From Phaeobacter sp. J2-8 (lineage in GTDB: Bacteria > Pseudomonadota > Alphaproteobacteria > Rhodobacterales > Rhodobacteraceae), in contig NZ_JALIEC010000010.1 of assembly GCF_022867865.1 (NCBI RefSeq), positions 1 to 64,000 on the forward strand: a DNA stretch of 64,000 nt, written 5' to 3'. Below, one piece after another: positions 46,205-55,109 of the stretch; within the stretch, counting starts at the first letter, position 1; each line of letters opens with the position of its first letter. The position numbers were made by a program, and so were the translations under genes. Under the pieces are notes generated by a model. That model saw nothing but the letters and a program-made list of their open reading frames with translations, ran no database searches and had not been told where the DNA came from.

Positions 46205-47071
46205 ATGAACACCCAACGTATCGACAAACTTGCAGGCGTTCCTTGCGAACCCCATGCACAAAGCGACGGTCGCAAGATCAAGATCAGCGACGGTTTTGAG
46301 GCCCGAAGCTATCAGCACGCAGAATTTCAGGGGCTGATGGATCCGCTGATCATGGTGGATCACTTCGTCATGACCCAGCCCACCTTCGGGACACATCCCC
46401 ATGCCGGGCTTTCGGCGGTGACGGTGGTGTTTGAGGACAGCACAGGCGCGTTTCGCAACCGTGACTCGCTTGGCAATGATCTCGATCTGGCGCCCGGTGA
46501 TCTCTATTGGTTCAAGGCCGCGCGCGGTGCCATTCACAACGAAGCCCCCCGCCCCGGTGCCAGGACCCATGCCTTGCAGGTTTTCGTCAACCTGCCCGCC
46601 CGGAACCGGCATGACGCCCCGTCGGCCTTTCACCTTGCGGCCAGCGACATTCCAAAGCTGCCGGGCAAAGACGCCACTGCGCGGCTTGTCCTTGGTGAAA
46701 GCAACGGTGTCGCGGGGGCAACCGCGCCGGACATCGCGTTGACCTTGCTCGACATAGAGATGCAGGCCGGGGGACGGTTCACGCATCACGGCGACGGCGG
46801 CCATCACGCCTGGGTGCTTGCCATCAAAGGCACATCCACCGTGACGTGGAACGCCCGCTCTGCCGAACTGCCCGCCGGCAAAGCCGTCGCATTTACCGGT
46901 GCCACCGACATTTCGGTGTCCTCGGACACAGGCGCACATGCCGTCCTGTTCCGGGCGCCCCCGCTGCGCCAGACCTTTGTCCAACGCGGCCCGTTTGCAA
47001 TGGGCACCACAGCAGAGCTTGACGCGGTCGAGGCGGATTATCGCGCCGGTCGCCTTGGATCAATTGACTGA
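46205..47071 (+). CDS. Pirin family protein
   Basis: A 288-residue bicupin. Iron-binding residues of the N-terminal cupin are visible in GTHPHAGLSAVTVVFED (two His) and ARGAIHNEAPRPG (His and Glu). The core pattern SLGNDLDLAPGDLYWF is typical of pirins. Known members have quercetinase or regulatory activity; the specific role here is unknown. The start at 46205 (MNTQRIDKLAG) follows the LysR box region. The C-terminal segment FVQRGPFAMGTTAEL is standard for the family. Confidence 0.92.
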   Translation: MNTQRIDKLAGVPCEPHAQSDGRKIKISDGFEARSYQHAEFQGLMDPLIMVDHFVMTQPTFGTHPHAGLSAVTVVFEDSTGAFRNRDSLGNDLDLAPGDLYWFKAARGAIHNEAPRPGARTHALQVFVNLPARNRHDAPSAFHLAASDIPKLPGKDATARLVLGESNGVAGATAPDIALTLLDIEMQAGGRFTHHGDGGHHAWVLAIKGTSTVTWNARSAELPAGKAVAFTGATDISVSSDTGAHAVLFRAPPLRQTFVQRGPFAMGTTAELDAVEADYRAGRLGSID

Positions 47072-47108
47072 CCACCCCCCTGAAGACCAACCTTGAAAGG
47101 AGAAGACA

Positions 47109-47723
47109 ATGACCAACCTGAATAATCCAGGGCCCCTGACCCGTGACAATGCCGCTGTCGTATTTATCGACAATCAGGTCGGCCTGATGACCGGCATCCG
47201 CGATTATTCGATCGCGGATCTCAAACACAATATCGTCGGTCTGGCCAAGGCGGCAAAGGCCCTCGGCCTGCCGATCGTCACCACCACGACCTCGTCACAG
47301 ACATTGTGGGGGCCCGCCATTCCAGAGCTGCAAGAGGCGCTGCCAGAGCACACATTCATCGACCGGACAACGGTGAACGCATGGGACGATCCCCGGGTGG
47401 AAGCGGCCATTCGCGCCACCGGGCGGAGCAAGCTGATCTTTGCTGGTCTGTCGCTCGAAGTCTGCGCCGCATTTCCCGCGATGCGGGCCGTGCGCGAGGG
47501 GTTTGAGGCCTATATCGCGGTGGATGCCAGCGGCACGTTCAACATGACAAAGCGTGAAACCGCAATGATGCGTTTGACGCAGGCCGGTGTCGTGGTAGCG
47601 GATGGCGCAAGCCTGATGATCGAAATCCTCGCAGACAATGCAAGCGATCAGGCCGGTGATGTCTACAGTGCCCTGGGCATGGATTGGTCAATCCTGGTCG
47701 GTCAGGTCCGCGAAAGCGCCTAG
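47109..47723 (+). CDS. YcaC-like cysteine hydrolase (isochorismatase family)
   Basis: A 204-residue hydrolase. The catalytic triad residues are apparent: Asp in AVVFIDNQVGLM (~21), Lys in GRSKLIFAG, and Cys in LSLEVCAAFPAM (~119). The latter resembles the YcaC subgroup (TEVCVAFPAL) more than true isochorismatases. Substrate unknown. A clear AAGGAG precedes the ATG. It is 37 bases after pirin, in the same operon. Confidence 0.9.
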   Translation: MTNLNNPGPLTRDNAAVVFIDNQVGLMTGIRDYSIADLKHNIVGLAKAAKALGLPIVTTTTSSQTLWGPAIPELQEALPEHTFIDRTTVNAWDDPRVEAAIRATGRSKLIFAGLSLEVCAAFPAMRAVREGFEAYIAVDASGTFNMTKRETAMMRLTQAGVVVADGASLMIEILADNASDQAGDVYSALGMDWSILVGQVRESA

Positions 47724-47949
47724 CCGATCTGCGCGATCCCCCTGCCCGGGCCTGACACCGCAGTGCGCGCGACATCACGGTCGGGGATCGCGGGACCAGC
47801 CCCATCAAATTCAACTGTCCGAACGACTTTGCCTGACCGCGCTGGGCTGGGCCGCCACTTGGCTTGCTTGACCACGGATTGCCCGGCGCAGGGCGATCTT
47901 TCCCGCCAACACACCAAAAAATGCCTTCTGCTCAACATTGGAGATTACC

Positions 47950-48777
47950 ATGACCAACCAACCCATTCTTGTCATCGGCGCGACCGGCAAAACAGGATCG
48001 CGCGTCGCCGCGAAACTCGAAGCGAAAGGTCTGGCGGTTCGGCGTGGCGCGCGCCGCTCGGACACCCCGTTCGACTGGGAAGACCGGGCGACATGGGCGC
48101 CGATCCTGGACGGCGTGGCCAAAGCCTATGTCACCTATTTCCCGGATCTGGCCTTCCCCGGTGCCATCGAAAAGCTGGAGGCTTTTGCCGAAGTCGCCTT
48201 GGGCGCTGGTTTGCAGCACATCGTGTTGCTGTCAGGTCGGGGCGAGCATTTCGCCAGCTTGGGAGAGGATGTGATCCGCAATTCCGGTCTTGGGTTTACC
48301 ATCGTTCGCGCCGCCTGGTTTGCGCAGAATTTCTCCGAAGGTTATCTGCGCGATCCGATCCTTGGTGGCGTATTGCCCATGCCGGGCGGGGACATCGCAG
48401 AGCCGATCATCGACATTGACGATATCGCCGATGTGGTCGTCGCCGCCCTGACCGAAGACGGACATCTGGGCGAACGGTACGAGGTGACAGGCCCGCGTCT
48501 GATGAGCTTTGCCGACATGGCCGCGGCCCTGACCGCCACCCTGGGCCGCCCGATCCAGCATGTTCCCATCAGCTTTGAGGACTTCCACGCCAATGTCGCA
48601 GCCGCTGGCGACAGCTTCGTCGCAGACGTTTTCACCACAATCGCACGGGAAACCCTGGACGGGCGCAACGCCTATATCGCCGACGGGGTCGAGCGTGCCC
48701 TGGGGCGCAAACCAAGGGACTTCGCCGCCTTCGCACAGACCGCAATGACCGCCGGCGCCTGGCCAACAGCGGCCTGA
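47950..48777 (+). CDS. NmrA-like NAD(P)-binding oxidoreductase
   Basis: A 275-residue atypical short-chain dehydrogenase. The N-terminal ILVIGATGKTGSRVAAKLEAKG is the NAD(P) motif. Then GLQHIVLLSGRGE and the NmrA/quinone-reductase-like LGFTIVRAAWFAQNFSE and IIDIDDIADVVVAALTE follow. Such proteins act as redox sensors or reductases. The start MTNQPILVIG (47950) has GGAG at a good distance; an upstream ATG adds four residues. It follows the hydrolase after a 226-bp gap with no intact gene. Confidence 0.88.
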   Translation: MTNQPILVIGATGKTGSRVAAKLEAKGLAVRRGARRSDTPFDWEDRATWAPILDGVAKAYVTYFPDLAFPGAIEKLEAFAEVALGAGLQHIVLLSGRGEHFASLGEDVIRNSGLGFTIVRAAWFAQNFSEGYLRDPILGGVLPMPGGDIAEPIIDIDDIADVVVAALTEDGHLGERYEVTGPRLMSFADMAAALTATLGRPIQHVPISFEDFHANVAAAGDSFVADVFTTIARETLDGRNAYIADGVERALGRKPRDFAAFAQTAMTAGAWPTAA

Positions 48778-48843
48778 ACCATCCGCACAACCGGGCGGGT
48801 GACAAATGTCACCTGCCCAAACCGCCATAAAGGAGCGCTTTCG

Positions 48844-49353
48844 ATGTCCGCCGTTTTCTTCCTTCTGATCCAGTTCGCCGTTCTCGCCTATGCCTTCGTC
48901 GGCGGCGTTTTCCTGGCCTTTTCCGATTTCATCATGCGCGCGCTGGCGATGGCCGGGGGCCACAGTGGTGTTGAGGCGATGCAAGCCATCAACCGAGAGG
49001 TCTTTCGCTGGGTGTTCATGGCGCTGTTTCTGGGCATGACCGGGGTGTCCCTGGTCATTGCGGCCTACGGCGCTTTTGCCCTGACCGGTGCGGCAGGCAC
49101 GCTGATCATGCTTGCCGGTCTGTGCTATCTGATGGGCTGTTTCGGCGTCACTGTTGTCTTCAACGTGCCGATGAACACCGCATTGGCCGGGATGGAAATG
49201 ACCGACGCGACAACACGGGATTATTGGCGTCAAACCTATGTCCCGCGCTGGACCTTCTGGAATTCGGTCCGCACCACGGCCTGTGCTGTGTCAGCCGCAT
49301 TGCTGCTGATCGGGCTTGTCATGTTGACCGGGGACCAAGCGCAGGCTTTCTGA
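48844..49353 (+). CDS. DUF1772 / anthrone oxygenase-like membrane protein
   Basis: A 169-residue integral membrane protein with four hydrophobic segments. It contains the DUF1772 pattern AYAFVGGVFLAFSDFIMRALA, GVEAMQAINREVFR and VVFNVPMNTALAGM, then YWRQTYVPRWTFWNSVRT. Some relatives act as anthrone oxygenases, but the bacterial role is unclear. It is the last gene of the pirin cassette, 66 bases after the NmrA-like gene, with AAAGGAG upstream. Confidence 0.85.
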   Translation: MSAVFFLLIQFAVLAYAFVGGVFLAFSDFIMRALAMAGGHSGVEAMQAINREVFRWVFMALFLGMTGVSLVIAAYGAFALTGAAGTLIMLAGLCYLMGCFGVTVVFNVPMNTALAGMEMTDATTRDYWRQTYVPRWTFWNSVRTTACAVSAALLLIGLVMLTGDQAQAF

Positions 49354-49421
49354 TACCGCTAGACGCATTCCCAACGGCGCTGCGACCATCGGTGAGCAAG
49401 GCCGCAAACGCGCACCTTGGC

Positions 49422-50918
49422 TCACGCTTTTCCGGCGTCACGCCGGCGGCGCATGGCCTTGGCGATGGGCCAGATGATCACAAGCACGGTCGCAATCGCC
49501 AGTGCCGCAGAGATCGGCCGCGTCAGCAATTCGGTGGCGTCGCCGCGACTGATCAACAGGGCGCGGCGCACGCTTTGTTCCGCCATCGGGCCAAGGATCA
49601 TGCCAAGGATGACCGGTGCCAGCGGCACATTCACCTTTTCCAGGAAATACCCGGCAAGACCGGCGGCCAGCATCACCCAGAGATCAACAGGACGGCCGTT
49701 GATGACGTAAACGCCGACACACATGAGGATCAGAATCGAAGGCACCAGAAGCACCCCCGGCAGGCGCTGAAACTGGGCAAAGACGCGGGTCGCCACGGCA
49801 CCGCCAAGCGCAAAGATCAAGACCGACGTCAGGAGCATTTCCATCATGAAACCACCGACCAGCACCGGGTTCTGGTGGAACAATTGCGGGCCGGGTTGCA
49901 GCCCGTGAATGGTCAGCGCGCTGAGCACCAGCGCCGCAACAACGTTGCCCGGAATGCCAAGCGCCAGCGCCGGGATCATCGAGGCGGCATTGTCGGCGTT
50001 GTTGCCGCATTCCGCCGCCGCCACGCCCTGCGGGTTGCCCTTGCCAAAGCTCGCCGGGTCGTCCGAGGCGTTCTTGGCGGCGTTGTAGCTGAGGAAAGCC
50101 GCGATATTGCCGCCCGCACCGGGCAGGATGCCAACACCGATGCCAATGCCCGAAGCCCGCAGCCAGGTCGGGATCAACGCCCGACGCTCACCGGGTTTGA
50201 AGGGCACATCGTTCAACCTGAGCTGCGCGGCTGACAGGCCTTTGAGATCGGCTTTTTCAGCCAATTGCAGCACCGGCGGCAGGGCATAAAGCCCCACCAG
50301 CACCACGATCAGGTCGAGCCCACCCAGCAGCCAGGTCTGGTCAAACGTAAACCGCGCCTGCCCCGAGAGGTTGTCGATCCCCATCGTGCCAATCAACAGG
50401 CCCAGCACAGCGGCCATGATGCCCTTGACCGGGTCAGAGCCGACCATGACACCAACCGAAGCCATGCCAAAAATCGCAATCCAGAAATATTCGGCAGGGC
50501 CAAAAAACAGCGTCACCCGTGCCAGCAACGGCCCGACGGTCATCAGCGCGATGGCGCTGGCGATGCCGCCCACGGCCGACGACCAGCAGGCGATTTTCAG
50601 CGCCTTGGCGGCCTCGCCCTTGTCGGCCATCGGGAAGCCGTCGAATGTGGTGGCGATAGAGGCCGGCGTGCCGGGAATGCGCAGCAGGATCGCCGGGATC
50701 GCGCCGCCATACATCGACCCGTTGTAGATGCCCGCCACCATGGCCAGCGCCACCAGCGGATCCATCGAATAGGTCAACGGCAACAGAAGCGCGATGGCCA
50801 TCACCGGGTTCAACCCCGGCAGCGCGCCGATAAAGACGCCCAGCAGGGTGGCACCGATCATTGCCGTCAGCGGTCCAAACGACAGAACCTGAACAAAGGC
50901 GTTGGTGTAAAATTCCAT
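49422..50918 (-). CDS. tctA: Tripartite tricarboxylate transporter, large permease TctA
   Basis: A 498-residue permease with about 11-12 helices. The TctA signature GALPGLNPVMAIALLLPLTYSMDP is near the N-terminus. Further motifs are GSMYGGAIPAILLRIPGTPASIATTFDGFPMA and the mirrored GILPGAGGNIAAFLSYNAAK in the second half. It imports tricarboxylates or other carboxylic acids with TctB and the periplasmic TctC. It follows tctB after a single base. Confidence 0.96.
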   Translation of the reverse strand: MEFYTNAFVQVLSFGPLTAMIGATLLGVFIGALPGLNPVMAIALLLPLTYSMDPLVALAMVAGIYNGSMYGGAIPAILLRIPGTPASIATTFDGFPMADKGEAAKALKIACWSSAVGGIASAIALMTVGPLLARVTLFFGPAEYFWIAIFGMASVGVMVGSDPVKGIMAAVLGLLIGTMGIDNLSGQARFTFDQTWLLGGLDLIVVLVGLYALPPVLQLAEKADLKGLSAAQLRLNDVPFKPGERRALIPTWLRASGIGIGVGILPGAGGNIAAFLSYNAAKNASDDPASFGKGNPQGVAAAECGNNADNAASMIPALALGIPGNVVAALVLSALTIHGLQPGPQLFHQNPVLVGGFMMEMLLTSVLIFALGGAVATRVFAQFQRLPGVLLVPSILILMCVGVYVINGRPVDLWVMLAAGLAGYFLEKVNVPLAPVILGMILGPMAEQSVRRALLISRGDATELLTRPISAALAIATVLVIIWPIAKAMRRRRDAGKA

Positions 50919-50919
50919 G

Positions 50920-51369
50920 TCAGGCTCCGGACGCGAAGAAGGACAGAAGGGCCTCGCGCGGCAGCGGCTTTTCCAGCAGCACCGAAAAAACGAGGTAGAT
51001 CAAGACCATGAACACCAGCGCCACAACCAGCGCATAGACGGCCTGACGAAAGCCCAGCGCCATCGGCAGCGCCAGCATCAAAAGGAAGGAGGCGGTGTAA
51101 AACCCCAGCGGCACCACCAGCCCGACATAGAGCGTTGCGATCACCGCCGTGGTGATCATCTTCGCGGGTGCCTCGATCAGCGCCCGCGCCTCTGACCGGC
51201 CAGAACGCACAGCCCTGACCGTGACGGCCCCGCCAAGAAGCGCCAGGATCAGACCAAGCACCATCGGGTAATTCCCGCTGGCCCCGGTGTACTCGGTCGC
51301 CATCCAGGCCGCGGCAATGCCAAGGCCGGCAAACAGCAGCCCGAGCACGATATCCTGACGCTTCTCCAT
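50920..51369 (-). CDS. tctB: Tripartite tricarboxylate transporter, small permease TctB
   Basis: A 149-residue four-helix membrane protein of the TctB family (QDIVLGLLFAGLGIAAAWMATEY at the start, VPLGFYTASFLLMLALPMALGFR in the middle). It sits between tctC (three bases) and tctA (one base) in a tight operon. Confidence 0.93.
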   Translation of the reverse strand: MEKRQDIVLGLLFAGLGIAAAWMATEYTGASGNYPMVLGLILALLGGAVTVRAVRSGRSEARALIEAPAKMITTAVIATLYVGLVVPLGFYTASFLLMLALPMALGFRQAVYALVVALVFMVLIYLVFSVLLEKPLPREALLSFFASGA

Positions 51370-51372
51370 GGT

Positions 51373-52323
51373 TCAGAGACCGAGGTTCTTGGAAACTTCG
51401 GCCAGCGCGTCGTATTCCGTCTGCAACCGCGCGCCCAGATCTTCGCCCTTCACCACGTTGGGCACTTCGCCCTTGGTGGCCAGGAATTCGACGTAGCTGG
51501 GATCATTGACCGCCGCGTCGATCACCTCGGCCAGCTTGTCGACGATGGCCTGATCCAGCCCCTTTGGCCCGAGGATAGCCCGCCACAGCAGGGTTTCCTT
51601 GTCGCCCAGCCCCAGCGCCGCAAGCCCCGAGGCCCCCGACAGGGCCGGCACATCAGCGGCAGAGGTCACCAGCGGGCACTTGGCCTCGCCGTTTTCGACA
51701 TAGGGCAGAACGGTCGAGATCGAGCCACCGTAGATGTCCACATGGCCGCCGAGGAAGTTCTGCAATGTCTCGCCTGCACCGCCGAAGGGAATGGCGATGG
51801 CGTCAATGCCCTTGGCCTGAAAGATCCGTTCCGCCGCCAGCTGCATGGTGCCGCCGATACCGTCATTGCCATAGGTGTATTTGCCTGGGTTGGCCGCAAG
51901 TTCCGCGAGGAATTCCGCACCCGTGGTGGCCGGGAAATCGGTCTTGACGCAGAGCGTATAGGCGGTTTCCGAGGTCGAGGCGATGGGCGTGAAACTGTCG
52001 AGCGCATAGGCCACATTCTGGACCTGCGGCACAGTGGTCAGCGGGCTGTTCCAGGTGGCGAAGAGCGCATAACCGTCCGGTTTGGCCTGCATGAACTGCG
52101 ACGCCCCGACCGAACCGCCACCGCCGCCGACATTCAGGATCGCGATCGAGGTGCCCAGCTTTTCCTCCAGCAGGATCGCCAGTTTGCGGGCGCTGGTGTC
52201 GGTGCCACCGCCGGCGCAGGCCGGGATGGTCAGCTCGATTGCACGCTCGGGATATTCGGCCAATGCCGGGGCGGCCAGCGCCGTGACGGCGGTCAGGCCA
52301 AGCAGGATTGTCTTGATTTTCAT
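51373..52323 (-). CDS. tctC: Bug/TctC-family solute-binding protein
   Basis: A 316-residue periplasmic receptor with a Sec signal (ILLGLTAVTALAAPALA). Bug-family landmarks are YPERAIELTIPACAGGGTDTSARKLA (ligand-carboxylate loop) and YTYGNDGIGGTMQLAAERIFQAKGI. The start MKIKTILLGL at 52323 gives a clean signal peptide. It is the first gene of tctC-tctB-tctA, placed directly after the GntR gene on the same strand. Confidence 0.94.
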   Translation of the reverse strand: MKIKTILLGLTAVTALAAPALAEYPERAIELTIPACAGGGTDTSARKLAILLEEKLGTSIAILNVGGGGGSVGASQFMQAKPDGYALFATWNSPLTTVPQVQNVAYALDSFTPIASTSETAYTLCVKTDFPATTGAEFLAELAANPGKYTYGNDGIGGTMQLAAERIFQAKGIDAIAIPFGGAGETLQNFLGGHVDIYGGSISTVLPYVENGEAKCPLVTSAADVPALSGASGLAALGLGDKETLLWRAILGPKGLDQAIVDKLAEVIDAAVNDPSYVEFLATKGEVPNVVKGEDLGARLQTEYDALAEVSKNLGL

Positions 52324-52351
52324 GGTCTCTCTCCCTTTGGAATTGTGGGTG

Positions 52352-53086
52352 TCAGCTGATTTCGCTGCGATAGCGGAAGCCCTCGGCGCTGCCGCTGGCG
52401 ATGCGCCATTCGACGGGCTTGTCTTCGACATCAAAGGCGGTGCGGCAGATCACCGCCAGCGGATCACCCGCCGCGATGCGCAATTGTTGCGCCACCGTGA
52501 CCGAGGCACGCCCAAACGACACCTCGTCGGTCGCGCGTTTTACCAGCACGCCGAAATGTTCAAAATAAGTGGGGTAAAGCAGCGGCCCAAAGGCGGTGTC
52601 CGGCAGGGTTTCGAACCCGACAAACCGCGTGCGCGGAATATAGATTTCCTCGAACAGCACCGGCTGATCGGACAGGCTGCGCAGGCGGACAATCTTGATC
52701 ACCTCGCCGGTGCCAAGTGCCGCAGCCGCTTCGGTCGGGGCCTCGGCCGGGGTGCGCAGGATCATCTGGCTCTGCGGGATCGAAAGCGGCGCGCCTTCGC
52801 TGCCGCGCATCGGGAAGAAGCGAAACAGCGTGGCATTAAAGGATGGCGCCCGCATGTAGGTGCCCGATCCTTGCCGCCGCTCCAAAAGCCCCTCGCCCAC
52901 CAGCCCGTCAACCGCCTTGCGCACCGTTCCGACGGAAACGTCGAATTCGCGTGCCAATCGTGCCTCGGAAGGGATCGGTTGATCCGGTGTCCAGTCGCCC
53001 GCAGCAATGCGGGCCGTCAACGTGTCGCGCAGCCGGACATAGGCCGGCAACCGTTCGTCTGTTGTCGCGAATCCAGTGCTCATCAT
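52352..53086 (-). CDS. GntR-family regulator with UTRA domain (HutC type)
   Basis: A 244-residue regulator. The winged helix at residues ~14-78 has LRDTLTARIAAGDWTPDQPIPSEARLAREFDVSVGTVRKAVDGL and LERRQGSGTYM. The UTRA ligand domain (LFEEIYIPRTRFVGF; RASVTVAQQLRIAAGDPL) follows. It is likely to control tctCBA, with which it is co-oriented (28-base gap), and the divergent amidohydrolase, with a carboxylic acid as effector. Confidence 0.92.
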   Translation of the reverse strand: MMSTGFATTDERLPAYVRLRDTLTARIAAGDWTPDQPIPSEARLAREFDVSVGTVRKAVDGLVGEGLLERRQGSGTYMRAPSFNATLFRFFPMRGSEGAPLSIPQSQMILRTPAEAPTEAAAALGTGEVIKIVRLRSLSDQPVLFEEIYIPRTRFVGFETLPDTAFGPLLYPTYFEHFGVLVKRATDEVSFGRASVTVAQQLRIAAGDPLAVICRTAFDVEDKPVEWRIASGSAEGFRYRSEIS

Positions 53087-53114
53087 CGTCCTCCCGGGAA
53101 AGCTTGTAAACGAT

Positions 53115-53148
53115 GTTGACCCATACAGTCAACTAGTCATATATATGA
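53115..53148. promoter_or_regulatory. Divergent promoter/operator between GntR and amidohydrolase genes
   Basis: For the plus strand, TTGACC (53116-53121) and TATATA (53140-53145) are 18 bases apart. Two inverted repeats overlap them: GTTGAC-N7-GTCAAC (53115-53133) and the perfect 12-bp palindrome TCATATATATGA (53137-53148). They are candidates for GntR binding. Confidence 0.6.
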
Positions 53149-53167
53149 ATTGTCTTGGGAGGGCCTC

Positions 53168-53941
53168 ATGATCCAGTTCGACTGTCACGCGCATGTCTAT
53201 GAAACCGTCACCGCAATCGACGGCGCGAGGTATATTCCCGCCCGACCGGCGCCGCTGGCCGACTGGCTGAGTTATCAACACGCAAACGGGCTAAAGGGCG
53301 GTGTGATCGTACAGGTCAGTTTCCTTGGCACCGACAATTCCGAGATGTGTGCAGCGCTTGCCGGTCTGGACCGCGCGCGTTTCGCTGGCGTGGGCGTGGT
53401 GCCGCTGGAGGTGGGGGACGCGGAATTGGACCGGCTGATGCGCGCCGGCATGCGCGGGGTGCGCTGGAACCTTGTGCGCGGTGCAGATTTGCCCGATCTG
53501 AGCGCGACGCTGACCAGACAATTTCTGACAAAACTGCGTGCCCGCGGCCTGCATCTGGAATTGCACCTCGAAGGTCCGCGCCTTGCGCCGGTCTTACCGG
53601 CGCTTGTCGATCAGGGGGTGAATCTGGTGATTGACCACTTCGGCCTGCCCTCCGAACCGGACCCCCGCAATGATCCGATGATCCGGACGGTTGCCGACCT
53701 GCCCGACCGCAGCGCATTGCATTTCAAATTCGCCGCGCATTACCGCACGGGCTTTGACCTTGTGCCGCATGCAACAGAGCTGTTGTCCCAGCTGTCGAGC
53801 GATCACATCGTCTGGGGCAGTGACTGGCCCCATACCCAACATGAAAGCCGCGTCGATTATGCCGAGGTTTGCAGGCGCTTCGGGGATTGGGGCGACCTGT
53901 CGGACGGGATCGCCGCAAAACGATTGTATGGCATCGGCTGA
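53168..53941 (+). CDS. LigI-like amidohydrolase (2-pyrone-4,6-dicarboxylate lactonase family)
   Basis: A 257-residue TIM-barrel hydrolase of the amidohydrolase_2 group. Catalytic residues are seen in FDCHAHVYE, HLELHLEGPRL, LVIDHFGLP and HIVWGSDWPHTQ (final Asp). This matches 2-pyrone-4,6-dicarboxylate hydrolase and related lactonases. ATG 53168 has a strong GGGAGGG site; a TTG at 53150 would extend it by six residues. Divergent from gntR-tctCBA, it probably hydrolyses the imported carboxylated lactone. Confidence 0.85.
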   Translation: MIQFDCHAHVYETVTAIDGARYIPARPAPLADWLSYQHANGLKGGVIVQVSFLGTDNSEMCAALAGLDRARFAGVGVVPLEVGDAELDRLMRAGMRGVRWNLVRGADLPDLSATLTRQFLTKLRARGLHLELHLEGPRLAPVLPALVDQGVNLVIDHFGLPSEPDPRNDPMIRTVADLPDRSALHFKFAAHYRTGFDLVPHATELLSQLSSDHIVWGSDWPHTQHESRVDYAEVCRRFGDWGDLSDGIAAKRLYGIG

Positions 53942-54043
53942 CCGTGGGGCTTGCGAAATCTCCGACCCGCGGGCGAATGGCGCGGCCCATGGACCGACCG
54001 GGGGACTTATGCCCCCCTTCGATGCAGTAGCGACAGGATCGGG

Positions 54044-54928
54044 TCAGCCCATCCGTTCAGAGGCATAAGACCCCGGTGACGCCGGGAAAACCACGGTCTT
54101 GTCCCCGTTCAGGAACACCCTGCCATGCACATGGGCGTGGATGGCGCGCGACAGAACCTGTGCTTCGACATCCCGGCCCAGCGACACGTAATCTTCGGCG
54201 GATTGCGCATGGGTCACACGGGTGGTGTCCTGTTCGATGATCGGACCTTCGTCCAGATCCGCCGTCACATAATGCGACGTCGCCCCGATCAGCTTCACCC
54301 CGCGTTCAAACGCCTGTTTATAGGGATTGGCCCCCTTGAACGACGGCAGGAACGAATGGTGGATATTGATGATCCGGCCTGACATCTTCTGGCACATCTG
54401 ATCCGACAGGATCTGCATGTAACGCGCCAATACGATCAGCTCTGCGCCGGTGTCTTCGACCACCTGCATGATGCGGGCCTCGGCCTCTGGTTTGTTTTCC
54501 TTGGTCACCTTGATGCAGTGAAACGGAATGTCGGCGTTTACCACGACCTTTTGGTAATCCATGTGATTGGACACCACGGCGACGATATCAATCGGCAAGG
54601 CCCCGATGCGCGACCGGTAAAGCAAATCGTTCAGGCAATGACCAAAGCGCGACACCATGATCACCACTTTCTGCTTCACCGCCTCGTCAAAGAAATCCGC
54701 CTGCATGCCAAAAGGTTCTGCCACTGCGACAAAGGCCTCTTGCAGTTGCGCAAGCGTCCGGCCCTCTTCCGAATGAAAGCTGATGCGCATGAAAAAATTG
54801 CCGGTGCCCGCATCGTCGAATTGGGCGCTGTCGATGATGTTGCAACCCTGTTCCGCCAGATAGGCGGAAATGGCGGCAACGATCCCACGCCGCGAGGGGC
54901 ATTGAACACGAAGGGCAAAGCTGGTCAT
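54044..54928 (-). CDS. purU: Formyltetrahydrofolate deformylase
   Basis: A 294-residue enzyme releasing formate from 10-formyl-THF. The N-terminal ACT-type domain has VQCPSRRGIVAAISAYLAEQGCNI. The formyltransferase-fold domain has MSRF/VSRFGHCLNDLLYR, VSNHMD and INIHHSFLPSFKGANPYKQAFERGVKLIGATSHYVTADLDEGPIIEQD, including the catalytic Asn, His and Asp. The start at 54928 (MTSFALRVQ) is used; the longer frame adds unconserved sequence. It may balance the one-carbon pool fed by sarcosine oxidase, though it is not in that operon. Confidence 0.95.
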   Translation of the reverse strand: MTSFALRVQCPSRRGIVAAISAYLAEQGCNIIDSAQFDDAGTGNFFMRISFHSEEGRTLAQLQEAFVAVAEPFGMQADFFDEAVKQKVVIMVSRFGHCLNDLLYRSRIGALPIDIVAVVSNHMDYQKVVVNADIPFHCIKVTKENKPEAEARIMQVVEDTGAELIVLARYMQILSDQMCQKMSGRIINIHHSFLPSFKGANPYKQAFERGVKLIGATSHYVTADLDEGPIIEQDTTRVTHAQSAEDYVSLGRDVEAQVLSRAIHAHVHGRVFLNGDKTVVFPASPGSYASERMG

Positions 54929-55109
54929 GACATCATTCTTCTCGCTTGGGTCCGGTGGGCGTTGCCGCAGACCGGCAGGTTGGTCGATGGTTCCGGACCT
55001 AGGCCTGTTGGTCGGGCCTGACAACCACGCAGGCGCGCGATTGATGCCACGCGCGCAGGAAACGCGTGGCATTTGCGCAAGTTGTGACCGCGATCGGCCC
55101 GCCTGTTTC

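Noticed and set aside
47720-47938. 72-codon minus-strand frame starting MLSRRHFLV, resembling a Tat signal start
   Set aside because: Resemblance is limited to the first ten residues, with a possible frame change afterwards. The rest is unrecognisable, and the frame lies opposite the cassette in a short gap. Possibly a gene relic, but unsupported.
54044-54928. purU as part of the sarcosine oxidase operon
   Set aside because: It lies more than 13 kb away with unrelated genes between; only a metabolic link through one-carbon units is plausible.
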